A stretch of DNA of 64,000 nucleotides from Planctomycetota bacterium (GCA_947444055.1 CANEYR010000006.1:49560-113559), one strand, 5' to 3'; numbered from the stretch's first letter, positions 49,225-60,176 are shown. Program-made: numbers and translations. The notes: generated by a model not told the origin, from the letters alone.

Positions 49225-52200
49225 TTACGGATTCAGGCCGACGATCATCCGGGTGTAGCCGGAGATCGTGATGTCGCCAGGTTCCGAGGTGTCGAGGCCG
49301 AGCCACGTGCCGAACACCTTGGCGCCGTCGAGCGCCGCGTTGTTCGGGACCGGCAGCGGGTAGACGCCGTTGCCCGACGCGTCGGTCGAGACGGTCAGCA
49401 GCACGTCGGCGTCGTGCCATGCGTGGCAGTTCGTCCAACCCAGGAAGTTCACGTTGATCGGGTAGGGCGACGCGTTGTTGAGGCCGAGGCTGATGAACGC
49501 GACCAGGTTCGGCGTCGCGTTGGAGACCCGGTAGTTGAAGTTCGTGCCGCGCGCGCCGGAGCCCGTGTGGCCGGCTTCGAGCGGACCGCACGAGGCGCCG
49601 TATTCGTTCGCATTGGCGCAGTTGAAGCTCACGCGCAGGCGCGCTGCCAGGTTGTCGACGGCTCCGGTCACCGGCGTTGCGCCAGTCCAGACGGCGTCGT
49701 AGACGCGCGGCTCCGAGCCAGCGCGATGGAATCCGGCCGTCGTCGTCTGCCAGTTGCCGCGCGAGACGATGTCGACCACGACGTCGGACGTGCCATTGTA
49801 GGCGAACGGCGCCTGCAGGCCGATCTCGCGCCACTGCTCGTTCTGGTAGTCGAAGCTGTAGTTCGACTGGCTGAGCACCGTCACCGGCGTCGGCAGGTTG
49901 GTCGCGAACGTCGTCGACATCACGTGGCCGGCCGGCACGTGCGACATGCGCACGGTCAGCGACGAGCTCCAGTGGCGACCGGTGTCGGCCGCCGAGAACG
50001 CGAGCCCAGTGATGTTGCCGGCGATGGCCAGTTCACCCTGCCGCAGGATGGTCTGGTAGCGCATGTTCGTGCCCTGCGCGCTGTCGAGGCGATAGCCAAG
50101 CGTCATGTTGGCGACGCGCGGCGAGAAGGGAACGCCGCTGAACGGGACGTTCGTGGCCGAACCGCAGGCGATCGCCACGTTGGCGTCGCTGTAGTTCTGG
50201 TTGGCACCGGTGCCGTTGGTGTAGTGGTGCGGGAAGTTGCCCGCGACGACTGCGAAGCCATAGGTGCCGGCCGCCAGATAGAACGGTGTGGCGAGGTCGA
50301 TCCGGCTCGGCAGGTTCGCGCCCGCCGCCGTGCCCTTGCCCGCCGTCATCGGCAGCCACAGGGCCGCATTGGCCTCGTTGCCGATGTGCGTGCCACCGAC
50401 CGCGGTGCGATACACGTCGAGCCGCAGCTCACTGCCGACCAAGACGTTGGTGTGGATGTCGAGCGACGTCACATACATCGGGTTGGTGACGGTGACGTTG
50501 TAGTACACCGCGCCACCGGCATTGCCGCTGTTGCCGCCGGTGTAGATCGTCGCCAGCGTGGAAGGCGCGTAGCCGCCCCACGGGTAGTAGTTCTCCGTGC
50601 CGGTCAGGCTGGCGTCCGGAACGAAGCGCGCGCAGCCCGAGCCGGTGAGGAGCGTGCCGCCGTTGACGACCAGCGCGTAGGTCGCGTCAGTCGCCGCAGT
50701 GGCGACGTGCGCGTCGGTGGTGACGGTGGGGGCGGTGATGGTCACCGTCCACGTGCCGGCCACCGGGTTGTTCAGGAACACGTTCTCGACGGTGTCGATC
50801 GTGTTGTTGACGCCGCCCGAGGTCGACGTGTTGTTGGCGGTGAGGCCGTTGTTGCCGCGGTAGATCGTGCCACCGGGCGACGTGACCGTCAGCGACAGGT
50901 CGTTGACGCGGTCGATCGCAGCGGCGACGACGCCGGCCGGATCGAGGTAGGTCATGCAGACCTTCAGCTGCGTCTCACCGGGTGCTACCTGGATCGAGTA
51001 GGTGTGCGTGGCGCCCTGCGTGATCGGCACGTCCTCCGGGATGATCACCAGGTTGTCACGCCGGTTGTAGATCGTAGCTACGTTGGCGTAGCCCCAGCCT
51101 GCTTGCGCGCGGGTGGCCTGGGCGACCGGATAGATCGACGCGCACGCGATCTGCAGCGCCTTCAGCGTCTGCGCGTACGGCCGGTTCTGGAACCGCGTGC
51201 CGTTGATCACGCGCGGCGTGTTGTTGAGGATGTGGTCCGTGTACATCTGGATCGCCAGCGCGTTCAGGCCGGCGGTGATCGGCGTCGCCGACGACGTGCC
51301 GTTGAAGCCCGTGGTCGAGTTGCCGGCCGAGTAGCCCGCGGCGCCGGTGAGGTCCGAGGTCCAGACGTTGTCGTAGAAGTTGCAAAGGTCCGGCTTCAGG
51401 CGTCCATCGGCGGCCGGGCCGATCGAGGCACTGGTCCAGACGTCGTTGGCCGGGTTGGCATCGTTGCCGTGCGACAGGCCGCCGATCGAGATCACGTTCT
51501 TGGCCCACGCTTCGGGACGCACGTTCTGGTTGCCCAGGTTCGACATGCTGTTCGTCCACGGGATGCGGTGGTCGAACACGATGTCGTCGGCGTCAGCCGA
51601 CGCCGACGTGTAGCTCACCGTCTGCGCGCCGCCCCACGACGCGGTCGTGAACATGCAGTTGTGCACGTTGACGACGTCGTCGATCACCATGTTGCGCGAG
51701 AAGCCCGCGGTGACCGTGGTGTAGTTGGTGTAGAAGCCGACCGCACCCGGTGCGTGGCCGCGCGCTTGCGGGGCGCTGGTGCCGTTGCCGAAGATGCAGC
51801 CGGCCGTGCAGTGGCCGTGCGCCTGGCTGGCGCCGCTGCTGCGAACGTTGGTGAGCGCGGTGGTGAAGTCGGTGTGCCCTGCTTCGACACCTTCGTAGAC
51901 GTGGCCGCGAACGCCGATACCGGTGTAGCCGGCGGCGGTTTCGAGGGCGTTCGAGCCTTGCACGATGCGGGCGTTGTCCATGTCTTCGCCCGACGCTGTC
52001 CAGCGGTCGATCCACACCACCTCGTCGAGGCGCGCGGCGGCGAGCAATTGCGCGCCGGTCAGTTCGGCGGTGAACAGGAGGCCGCGTTCGTGGCGATCGA
52101 CGACCTTGCCGCCCATGGCGACGATCTTGGCTTCGAGCGCCTTCTTGTCGTTGCGCTTGTCGGCCATCACCATGTTGTAGACGCGGGTCGGAACGGCGGC

Positions 52201-52623
52201 GCCGGTGAGGTGTTCTGCGAGCAGCACGCCTTCGAGGCGGTAGGCCGGTTGGTAGGCGCCGATCCAGCGCACGTTCTTCATCGTGGCGACCAGGTCGCGC
52301 GTAGCACGTTCCATGCGCACGATGTGGCTGTCGTGCGGCAGGTAGCCGTGGACCCTGGCGCCGGTGGCCAGCATCGGGGCACGGTCTTCATCCGTGGGAG
52401 TTCCGACAAACTGCACGATCCACAGGTTGGTGTCGGCGGCCGCACGCAGCGCGGCGGGAACTTCCGGTGGGTTCGCAATGGGGTCGAAGGTGGCGTAGCG
52501 GAGCAGCACGCGTGGGTCGTTCGACACCCTGGGGGCGTCACCGTCGTTCTGGGCCAACGCCATCGAAGCGGCGGCGAGAGTGCTGCTGAGCAGAAGAGTG
52601 AGTCTTGTGAGTGAAGTGCGCAT
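49225..52623 (-). CDS. Secreted subtilisin-like (S8) peptidase with C-terminal proprotein-convertase-like region
   Basis: signal peptide ...AAASMALAQ; HGHCTAGCIFG; GFNGTSSATPITAGLNALAI. Confidence 0.8.
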   Translation of the reverse strand: MRTSLTRLTLLLSSTLAAASMALAQNDGDAPRVSNDPRVLLRYATFDPIANPPEVPAALRAAADTNLWIVQFVGTPTDEDRAPMLATGARVHGYLPHDSHIVRMERATRDLVATMKNVRWIGAYQPAYRLEGVLLAEHLTGAAVPTRVYNMVMADKRNDKKALEAKIVAMGGKVVDRHERGLLFTAELTGAQLLAAARLDEVVWIDRWTASGEDMDNARIVQGSNALETAAGYTGIGVRGHVYEGVEAGHTDFTTALTNVRSSGASQAHGHCTAGCIFGNGTSAPQARGHAPGAVGFYTNYTTVTAGFSRNMVIDDVVNVHNCMFTTASWGGAQTVSYTSASADADDIVFDHRIPWTNSMSNLGNQNVRPEAWAKNVISIGGLSHGNDANPANDVWTSASIGPAADGRLKPDLCNFYDNVWTSDLTGAAGYSAGNSTTGFNGTSSATPITAGLNALAIQMYTDHILNNTPRVINGTRFQNRPYAQTLKALQIACASIYPVAQATRAQAGWGYANVATIYNRRDNLVIIPEDVPITQGATHTYSIQVAPGETQLKVCMTYLDPAGVVAAAIDRVNDLSLTVTSPGGTIYRGNNGLTANNTSTSGGVNNTIDTVENVFLNNPVAGTWTVTITAPTVTTDAHVATAATDATYALVVNGGTLLTGSGCARFVPDASLTGTENYYPWGGYAPSTLATIYTGGNSGNAGGAVYYNVTVTNPMYVTSLDIHTNVLVGSELRLDVYRTAVGGTHIGNEANAALWLPMTAGKGTAAGANLPSRIDLATPFYLAAGTYGFAVVAGNFPHHYTNGTGANQNYSDANVAIACGSATNVPFSGVPFSPRVANMTLGYRLDSAQGTNMRYQTILRQGELAIAGNITGLAFSAADTGRHWSSSLTVRMSHVPAGHVMSTTFATNLPTPVTVLSQSNYSFDYQNEQWREIGLQAPFAYNGTSDVVVDIVSRGNWQTTTAGFHRAGSEPRVYDAVWTGATPVTGAVDNLAARLRVSFNCANANEYGASCGPLEAGHTGSGARGTNFNYRVSNATPNLVAFISLGLNNASPYPINVNFLGWTNCHAWHDADVLLTVSTDASGNGVYPLPVPNNAALDGAKVFGTWLGLDTSEPGDITISGYTRMIVGLNP

Positions 52624-52899
52624 GGATCCTTGGGGGACGGGGCGTGGAACCTGGAAGGCGCCACAGAGCGACTGCCAGTCGCCCGGAGCATACAGCGATC
52701 CGCGGTGGGGAAGTCCCCGTACGAAATCCATGAAGTTTCCCGACAGCTTGGCGGGCTTCGTACGGTAGGGCGCCATGGATCGTCATCCAACAACCGCCTT
52801 CGCTGCAGATCTTTGACAGCATCTCGCCTTGGCAAGGATCCCGCGGTGCAGGGTGAAGCGAAGACAGTTTGGGCCGAAGATCGATCGGTGAACGTGCGG

Positions 52900-54099
52900 T
52901 CACGTCTCTGGCGGCGAGTCAGATTTCTGCGGATTTGAGGGTGGCAAGGTCAGCAGTGCCACGAACCCGATGGCAGCGGCCAGGCTCGCCAGAGTGAAGG
53001 CCGCCGACGCGCCGTGCGCATCCCAAAGGGCGCCGAGTGACAAGGCGCCAACGAACGCCGCGAGGCCGTGCACGGCGTGGTAGATGCCAAAGATCGTACC
53101 GCGGTTGGCAGTGCCTGCGTGCGCGGCGACGAGTGCGCGTTCGGCCCCTTCGGTGAACGCCGCGTGCAGTCCGAGCAGCGCGAACAGCGGCCACAGCAGC
53201 GTGGCGTTCGCCGTGGTCGCGAAGGCGAGCAACACCAAGGCCTGGCCAAGCAGTCCGGTACCGATGACGGCCTTGCAGCCGAGTCGGTCGGCGATCCGGC
53301 CCAGCGGTGCGGCGAGCAGGGAGCGGGTGAGGTGCAACACGACCCACAGCAGCGGTAGTGCCACGGTGGCGACACCGAGTTGGCTGGCGCGCGCGAGTGC
53401 GAACAGGTCGATGGCACCACTGATCGTCGACAAGGCGACCACGACCAGCACGGGGTAGAGGCTGCGGGGCGGGGTGGTTGCCGCGGGGGGAGCCTTGGCT
53501 GTGGGGGGCGCTTCGACGTCGCGTACCGCGAACGCAATCAACGCGATCGCGGCGAGGCCGGGCAGCAGCGACGCGGCGAAGACCCAGCGCAGTTCCCACC
53601 CTGCGAACAGCAGACCGCTGGCGACCAAGGCGCCGGCCACGGCCCCGGCATGGTCGAGCGAACGCTGCACCCCAAAGGCATGGCCGCGGCGGTCGCTCGG
53701 TACGGCGGCGGTCAGCAGTGCGTCTCGTGGCGCCGCTCGCAGACCTTTGCCGACGCGATCGAGCAGGCGCACGCTGATCGCTTGCAGCGGCGTGCCGACG
53801 AACGCGAACAGCGGTCGCAGCAGCGACGAGATGCCATAGCCCCAGAGCAGCCATGGGCGCCGTCGTCGCTGCCGGTCGGAGAGGCGGCCGCTGAGCACCT
53901 TGAGCATGGCGACGACGAGGTCGCTCGCGCCCTGCAGCAGACCGAGCTGCAGCATGCTGGCACCCAGCGAAGTCATCAGGGTGGGCAACAACGGCACGAT
54001 CATCTCGCTGGCGAGATCGGTGCAGAACGACACCATGCCGAGCACGTAGACGAGGCGCGGCAGCGGCCGCGATCCGGGCGCTGGCCCGCGTTCGATCAC
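52900..54099 (-). CDS. MFS transporter
   Basis: LGMVSFCTDLASEMIVPLLPTLMTSLGASMLQLGLLQGASDLVVAMLKVLSGRLSDR; GTG start overlaps hflX stop. Confidence 0.85.
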   Translation of the reverse strand: MIERGPAPGSRPLPRLVYVLGMVSFCTDLASEMIVPLLPTLMTSLGASMLQLGLLQGASDLVVAMLKVLSGRLSDRQRRRRPWLLWGYGISSLLRPLFAFVGTPLQAISVRLLDRVGKGLRAAPRDALLTAAVPSDRRGHAFGVQRSLDHAGAVAGALVASGLLFAGWELRWVFAASLLPGLAAIALIAFAVRDVEAPPTAKAPPAATTPPRSLYPVLVVVALSTISGAIDLFALARASQLGVATVALPLLWVVLHLTRSLLAAPLGRIADRLGCKAVIGTGLLGQALVLLAFATTANATLLWPLFALLGLHAAFTEGAERALVAAHAGTANRGTIFGIYHAVHGLAAFVGALSLGALWDAHGASAAFTLASLAAAIGFVALLTLPPSNPQKSDSPPET

Positions 54100-55415
54100 G
54101 AGTCGGCGGCGGAGTCGCTCGGTGGCCGGTTCTTCTCGGTGACGCGGGCGCCACCGGCCATCAGGCGGCCGAGCAAGGCGGGCGACACCTGGATCGTCAT
54201 CAGGCAACCTTCTTCGGTGTAGAACTCGGACAGCACCGTCGCCTTGGCGCGGATCTCGCCGTGCAGCGCCCCCGCGGAGTGCGGCAGCAGCAGTTCTACG
54301 CGTTGCTCGACGGCGGCCAAGTGGTTCTGGATCGCAGCGAACAAGTCTGGCAAGCCATCGCCGGTCAGCACCGACACCGGCACGGCGCGCGGATCGATTT
54401 GCCACAGCGGGGTCAAGTTGGCGCGGTCGGTGACGAGGTCGAGCTTGTTGAGAACGGTGATGCGCGGCAGGTTCTGCGAACCGAGCGTCTCCAGCACTTC
54501 GTCGACCGTCTGCATTTGTTCGACGGCCTCGGCCGAGCTGCCATCGACGAGCACCAGCAAGAGGTCGGCGTGCAACGCTTCTTCGAGCGTGGCGTGGAAG
54601 CTGGCGACCAGTTGGTGGGGCAGCTTGCGCAGGAAGCCGACGGTGTCGGTCAGCAGCACGGTGCGGCCACCGGACAATCGCCACGGGCGCGTGCGCGTGT
54701 CGAGCGTCGAGAACAGGCGGTTCTCAGCCAGCACGCCGGCGTCGGTCAGCTTGTTCATCAACGACGACTTGCCGGCGTTGGTGTAGCCGACCAGCGCGAT
54801 CGTGAAGAGGTCGGGCCGCGCCTGCACTTCCCGCACCTTGTGCTCCTCGATCTTTTCGAGGTCGCGGTTGATGGTGGAGATGCGCGTCTTCAGCAGGTTG
54901 CGGTCGACGTCGATCTGCTTTTCACCCGCACCGCCGCGCACACCGATGCCGCCGCGTTGGCGTTCGAGGTGGGTCCAGCGACGGCGCAGGCGCGGCATCT
55001 CGTACTGCAGTGCGGCGAGTTCGACTTGCAGCTTGGCCTGGGGGGTGCGCGCGTGCATGGCGAAGATCTGCAGGATCAGTTCGCTGCGATCGAGGCACGG
55101 CACGCCGACCGCGGCTTCGATCGCCTTCGCTTGGTTGGGCGTCAGCGAGTCGTCGCAGATGATGGCGCTGCTGTGCGCGAGCTTGACGACTTCGGCCAGT
55201 TCTTCGAGCTTGCCGCTGCCGAAGTAGCTGTGCGGGTCGGCGTGGCGGCGATGCTGCACCATGCAACCAGCCGGCACGAAGTCCGCAGTCTCGGCGAGCA
55301 GCTGCAGTTCGTGCAGCGCTTCGGCAGCAGTGCGGGGATCGCCCATGGGCACGAGGCCGAACAGGATGGCTTCGGTAGCGTGGCCTTGGCGGGTGTCGAT
55401 CGGATCGGTTCTCAC
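54096..55415 (-). CDS. hflX: GTPase HflX
   Basis: RRRWTHLERQRGGIGVRGGAGEKQIDVDRN; VGYTNAGKSSLMNKLTDAGVLAENRLFSTLD; NKLDLV. Confidence 0.95.
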   Translation of the reverse strand: MRTDPIDTRQGHATEAILFGLVPMGDPRTAAEALHELQLLAETADFVPAGCMVQHRRHADPHSYFGSGKLEELAEVVKLAHSSAIICDDSLTPNQAKAIEAAVGVPCLDRSELILQIFAMHARTPQAKLQVELAALQYEMPRLRRRWTHLERQRGGIGVRGGAGEKQIDVDRNLLKTRISTINRDLEKIEEHKVREVQARPDLFTIALVGYTNAGKSSLMNKLTDAGVLAENRLFSTLDTRTRPWRLSGGRTVLLTDTVGFLRKLPHQLVASFHATLEEALHADLLLVLVDGSSAEAVEQMQTVDEVLETLGSQNLPRITVLNKLDLVTDRANLTPLWQIDPRAVPVSVLTGDGLPDLFAAIQNHLAAVEQRVELLLPHSAGALHGEIRAKATVLSEFYTEEGCLMTIQVSPALLGRLMAGGARVTEKNRPPSDSAADS

Positions 55416-57100
55416 GAGGATGGGCGGTCGGTTGGCGCGAGCAGGGGGCCGAGGTCAGTGCGAATTGCACCATCTGGACGCCGTTCCAGGAAGATCCTGC
55501 GACAGAACGTCGCGTCGTCGCGGGTTGGATGGTCGTCCCGGAAGTGGGTACCACGCGATTCGGCGCGCGCGATGGCGGCTTCCGCCACGAGGGCGGCGAC
55601 CGTCAGCATGTTGGCGAGTTCGCAGCGAGCGCGGTCGGGCAGCGGCGCCTTCACCAGGTAGTGATGCCAGAAGCCGATGCGGTTGCGAGCGTCCTGCAGG
55701 CCAGCTTGGGTGCGGCGCAAGCCGACCTGGCGCCACATCAGACTCTTCAGCGAGTACAGCAGGTCGTCGTGGGATAGGCGCGGCGGATCTTGCGCGATCT
55801 GCGGCCCCGAGCCGACGCGCGGCAAGTCGGCATGGCCTTGGCGCGCGGTGTCGGCGGCAGCGAGCCCAGCGGCTTGTCCGATCACCGCCCCTTCGAGCAG
55901 GCTGTTGGAGGCGAGGCGGTTGGCTCCGTGCAGGCCAGAAGCCGCCGCTTCGCCAACTGCGAACAAGCCTGGCACGTTGGTGCGCCCAGCGTGGTCGGTG
56001 GCGGCGCCGCCGACGAAGTAGTGAGCGCCCGGGCGCACCGGGATCGGGTCCTTGGCGAGGTCCAGATCGAACGTCGAACAGATGCGCGCGATGGACGGGA
56101 ACAGCGTGCGCGGGTCGCCCTTCACCGTGCTGAGGTCGAGGTAGACGTGGGTGTCGTTGGTGGCGACCATGCGGTCGAGGATGGCGCGGCTGACGACATC
56201 GCGCGGGGCAAGTTCTTGCATCGGGTGCGCGTCCGCCATGAAGCGCTCGCCGTTGCGATCGCGCAGCACCGCGCCAGCTCCGCGCACGACTTCGCTGATG
56301 AGGAAGCGCGACGCGCCGGCGATGTAGAGCGTGGTCGGATGGAACTGCACGAACTCGCAGTCGGCCATGCGGGCGCCGGCGCGGAAGCACAGGGCATGGC
56401 CGTCGCCGGAAGCGCCGGTTGGGTTCGTGGTCTCGCGATAGATTTGCCCGGTGCCGCCGCTGGCGATGACGATCGCTCCCGCTTCGACCGCGACCTCCAT
56501 GCCATCTTGCAGACCGACGGCGCCGACACAGCGGCCGTCGGCCAGCACGAGGTCGCGCACGAACACGTGCGAACGCACGGTGATGCGCGGGTGCGCCGCC
56601 AGGGCGGCGGCGAGGGCCCGCTGGATCTCGCGACCGGTGGCGTCGCCGTGGCTGTGCACGACGCGCGCGTGGCTGTGGCCCCCTTCGCGGGAGAGCGCGA
56701 GCGGGGCGCCGGGATCTTTTTGGTGGCGATCGAAGCGCGTGCCGAGTTGTTCAAGCCAATGCACGGCCTCCCCAGCGGACTGCACGACGGCGCGCACGAC
56801 GGCGGGATCGGCGATGCCCGCGCCGACCAGCAGGGTATCGGCGATGTGGGAGTCGAGGCTGTCTTCGGGCAACTGCACGACCGCGATGCCGCCTTGCGCC
56901 CACGCCGTGTTGGTGTCGCCGACATCGTCCTTGGTCAACACCAGGACTTGCGCGCCGGCGTCGGCGGCATGCAGGGCGCTGCACGCGCCGGCAATGCCAC
57001 CGCCGATCACCAACACGTCCGTGCGCAGCAGTGGCGTCGTTCGCAAATCGAACGGCGCGAGCCGAGAGGGCATGTGCGGCGTCGCGTAGGGGGCTTGCAT
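55412..57100 (-). CDS. nadB: L-aspartate oxidase
   Basis: TDVLVIGGGIAGACSALHAADAGAQVLVLTKD; FDRHQKDPGAPLALSREGGHSHARVVHSHGDATG; ADAHPMQELAPRDVVSRAI. Confidence 0.93.
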   Translation of the reverse strand: MQAPYATPHMPSRLAPFDLRTTPLLRTDVLVIGGGIAGACSALHAADAGAQVLVLTKDDVGDTNTAWAQGGIAVVQLPEDSLDSHIADTLLVGAGIADPAVVRAVVQSAGEAVHWLEQLGTRFDRHQKDPGAPLALSREGGHSHARVVHSHGDATGREIQRALAAALAAHPRITVRSHVFVRDLVLADGRCVGAVGLQDGMEVAVEAGAIVIASGGTGQIYRETTNPTGASGDGHALCFRAGARMADCEFVQFHPTTLYIAGASRFLISEVVRGAGAVLRDRNGERFMADAHPMQELAPRDVVSRAILDRMVATNDTHVYLDLSTVKGDPRTLFPSIARICSTFDLDLAKDPIPVRPGAHYFVGGAATDHAGRTNVPGLFAVGEAAASGLHGANRLASNSLLEGAVIGQAAGLAAADTARQGHADLPRVGSGPQIAQDPPRLSHDDLLYSLKSLMWRQVGLRRTQAGLQDARNRIGFWHHYLVKAPLPDRARCELANMLTVAALVAEAAIARAESRGTHFRDDHPTRDDATFCRRIFLERRPDGAIRTDLGPLLAPTDRPSS

Positions 57101-57136
57101 GGCGAGTGGCCGTGGGCGCGGCCGCGTCGGTCGGTC

Positions 57137-57160
57137 GCGCGCACCATGGTTGGTGCGCGC
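57137..57160. terminator. 10-bp-stem hairpin downstream of secDF (minus-strand transcription)
   Basis: GCGCGCACCA-tggt-TGGTGCGCGC perfect stem between secDF stop and nadB start. Confidence 0.55.
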
Positions 57161-57170
57161 GGCAGGTCGA

Positions 57171-60100
57171 TCAGCTGACGGGCGTCTCGACCGGTTCGGC
57201 GGCGGGGGCCGGCGCCACCTTGGGCCGCGACAGGTCGCCCTTGTCGAGCCAGATCAAGACCGGTGCGGCGATGTAGACCGTCGAATAGACGCCTGACACC
57301 ATGCCGATGATCATCGCGAACGCAAACGACTCGAGGTCGGAGCCGCTGCGGTAGTTGACGACGAACTGCGCGATGACGACCAGCAGGGTGAGTCCGCTGG
57401 TCAGCAACGTGCGCGACATCGTTTGGTTGAGGGCGCGGTTGATCAGATCGCGGAACGGCTCGACCACACCCAGACGCGCGTTGTCCGTCGCGTTCTCACG
57501 GATGCGGTCGAAGATGACGATCGTGTCGTTCACGGAGTAGCCAATGATCGTCAGGAAGCAGGCGATCATCGCTAGGTTGATCTCGGCGCTGACCAGTTCC
57601 AGGTGGTTGCAGATCACCACGGCGACGAGGGCGACCAGCACGTCGTGGATCAACGCCACGACGGCGGCGATGCCATACTTGTACTCGTGGAAGCGAACGC
57701 GCAGGTAAAGCACGATCAGACCCCATGCAAGGATCAGGGCGCCGATGGCGGCGTTGCGCAGGTCATTGACCAAGCGGCCTTGGATTTCCTGCGCCTCTGG
57801 GAACGGGTCGGACAAGGACAGCGCGGCGCCGGTGACGTCCTTGAGCTTGGCGAGTTCGCTCTGCACGGTCGCCGGTAGCTCCCATGGGCGCACGCTCGAT
57901 TGCGTGGTCCACTCGATACGCAGATCCTTGGCTTGCGTGGCGGTGGCGTCCCCGACCGGATTCACGAGGCTGCTCGGCAGACCCTTGGCCAGCGCCTCTC
58001 TTGCCTTGGCCAGTTCGACCGGTTGCTGCAAGAAGACGTCGATCATCGCGTACTGCAGGTTGTCGCTGCCGGGCACCTTCATGATCGTCGGCGTACTGAA
58101 CGCAGGCTTCACCAACTGGTCGCTGAAGATGCGGCGCAACTCGCCGACGTAGGGTGGCTCGTAGGCGGCTGGCGGGGCCAGCTTGTCTTGCTCGGCCTTC
58201 AGCCGGTTCTCACGATGTTGCTTGCGGCCCGCTTCGACCACCACTCGTTGCGTGTCGTTCAACTTGATGCGCACGTTGAACTCGTTGCCGGTGCCGTCGG
58301 CGTTGAGCTCGCCGAACGCGTTGACTTGCGCGTTGGGGTAGGCCTGGTCGAAGGCGGCGTCACCCGCCAGCTTGCCCTTGATGACCTCAGTCGTCATGGG
58401 CTGAGCGAGCACCATGCGCATGTTGGCGCCACCGGTGAAGTCGATGCCGAGCGTGACTTCGCGCGGGGCGACGAACACCGCGTAGACGAGGCCGACACCG
58501 ATGAAGACAGCACTGCCCGTCACGCACACCTTGATGTACTTGACGAAGTCGACGTTGAGGTTCGCGAACAGCGAGCGCGGCTTGTAGTCGCGCAACCAGT
58601 TCTTCTCGAGGGCGACGTGGAACAGCAAGCGCGTCACGAAGAACTGCGTGAACACGGTCGTCACGATGCCGACCATCAGCGTCACCGCGAAGCCGCGCAC
58701 CGGACCGACGCCGACGTTGTAGAGCACCAAGCCCACCAAGAACGTCGTGATGTTGGAGTCGAGAATCGCCGACATCGCCTTTTCGAAACCGGCGCGTACG
58801 GCCACCAGCAGGTCCTTGCCCTTCGCCAGCTCTTCGCGAATGCGCTCGTAGATGAGCACGTTGGCGTCGACGGCCATGCCCATCGTCAGCACGATGCCGC
58901 CAAGGCCTGGCAGCGTGATCGTCGCCTGCATGAACAGCATCGCTGCGTAGAGCAGGAAGACGTTCAGCACCAGCGTCACGCAGGCGATGATGCCGGCGAT
59001 GCGGTAGTAGAGCAGCATGAAGGCGAACACCAACACGCTGCCGGCGATGAGCGACAAGGCGCCGCGTTCGATCGCTGCCCGGCCGAGTCTCGGTCCGATC
59101 GAGTCGTTGCTGACCAGGTCGGGTTCGACGCGCAGCGAGCCGGTCTTGAGCACCTTGACCAATTCGTCGACTTCGGCCGCCGTGAAGTCACCACTGATGA
59201 TGCCGCGGCCGGGGATCTTGCTCTCGAACACGGGTGCTGAACGCACGACCCCGTTCAACACGATGGCGCTGGACTTGCCGATGTACTTCTCCGACCAGTC
59301 GGCATACTCGCCGCTGCGGCCTGGCTCGATCGCGTAGTTGACGCCGAGGCCACCAGTATTGCTGTTGCCAGGACCGACACCGGACGGGTCCAGGTCCTTA
59401 CCCTCGAAATGAGTCTCCCTCATGTTGAGGGCGAGGAACTCAACCAGGAACTGCTGGGCCACCGGCAGCTTGGTGATGGCCTCCGGAATCAGGCCGCCGT
59501 TGAAGTCGATGTCGTCGTAGGCCTTGACCACCGCTGCCTGCAGCGACGGCATGCCTGAATACGTGCGATCCCAGACCTTGCCTTCACCGCTCTTGGTGTC
59601 GGGCTTGATCAGGCGTGGGTACCACGCCAGGTTGCCGACTTGCATCGGGCCTTGGCCGCTGGTGTTCTCGTTGAAGCGGCGGATGTTGCGGTAGTCGTCC
59701 TTGATCAGCTGCTTGTTCTCGGGGTTCTGCAACCACATGGTCAGCCGCTGCGACTCTTGCTGCATCACGAACGTGACTTGGCCGTCGCCATAGTCCTTGT
59801 CGGCGACGATGCGCATCTCGAGCTTGCCGAGATTGGCGATGCGGGCGAGCACCGCGGCGCGCTCCTGCGAGCTCTCGAACCACGGCAGTTCGATCAGGAT
59901 GCCGCTGTCGCCGCTGCGCGTGATCATCACGTCGAGCGTTCCCGACGGGTCGATGCGCTCGGTGATCACCGAGAGCGTCTGCGCCATGATCTCGTCGATC
60001 GAGGCCTTCTCCTTGCGCTTCAGTTCCTCAAGCACGTCAGGCGGAACTTCGTAGCGCAGCTGCGTGCCACCCTTGAGGTCTGGCCCTAGCGGCACCTTCA

Positions 60101-60176
60101 GAGTGAGGACACAGATCAGGCCGGCGACGATAGACAGCAGGACCAGAAACAACTGACGACGGGCGTTCTCGAGCAT
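57171..60176 (-). CDS. secDF: Fused protein translocase SecD-SecF
   Basis: GPDLKGGTQLRYEV, GLGGIVLTMGMAVDANVLIYERIREEL, GIDFTGGANMRMVL, TIIGYSVNDTIVIFDRIREN. Confidence 0.95.
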   Translation of the reverse strand: MLENARRQLFLVLLSIVAGLICVLTLKVPLGPDLKGGTQLRYEVPPDVLEELKRKEKASIDEIMAQTLSVITERIDPSGTLDVMITRSGDSGILIELPWFESSQERAAVLARIANLGKLEMRIVADKDYGDGQVTFVMQQESQRLTMWLQNPENKQLIKDDYRNIRRFNENTSGQGPMQVGNLAWYPRLIKPDTKSGEGKVWDRTYSGMPSLQAAVVKAYDDIDFNGGLIPEAITKLPVAQQFLVEFLALNMRETHFEGKDLDPSGVGPGNSNTGGLGVNYAIEPGRSGEYADWSEKYIGKSSAIVLNGVVRSAPVFESKIPGRGIISGDFTAAEVDELVKVLKTGSLRVEPDLVSNDSIGPRLGRAAIERGALSLIAGSVLVFAFMLLYYRIAGIIACVTLVLNVFLLYAAMLFMQATITLPGLGGIVLTMGMAVDANVLIYERIREELAKGKDLLVAVRAGFEKAMSAILDSNITTFLVGLVLYNVGVGPVRGFAVTLMVGIVTTVFTQFFVTRLLFHVALEKNWLRDYKPRSLFANLNVDFVKYIKVCVTGSAVFIGVGLVYAVFVAPREVTLGIDFTGGANMRMVLAQPMTTEVIKGKLAGDAAFDQAYPNAQVNAFGELNADGTGNEFNVRIKLNDTQRVVVEAGRKQHRENRLKAEQDKLAPPAAYEPPYVGELRRIFSDQLVKPAFSTPTIMKVPGSDNLQYAMIDVFLQQPVELAKAREALAKGLPSSLVNPVGDATATQAKDLRIEWTTQSSVRPWELPATVQSELAKLKDVTGAALSLSDPFPEAQEIQGRLVNDLRNAAIGALILAWGLIVLYLRVRFHEYKYGIAAVVALIHDVLVALVAVVICNHLELVSAEINLAMIACFLTIIGYSVNDTIVIFDRIRENATDNARLGVVEPFRDLINRALNQTMSRTLLTSGLTLLVVIAQFVVNYRSGSDLESFAFAMIIGMVSGVYSTVYIAAPVLIWLDKGDLSRPKVAPAPAAEPVETPVS

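Noticed and set aside
49108-52614. 1168-aa plus-strand ORF
   Set aside because: Antisense shadow of the subtilase gene; Val/Arg/Asp-rich low-complexity translation, no signal or domains
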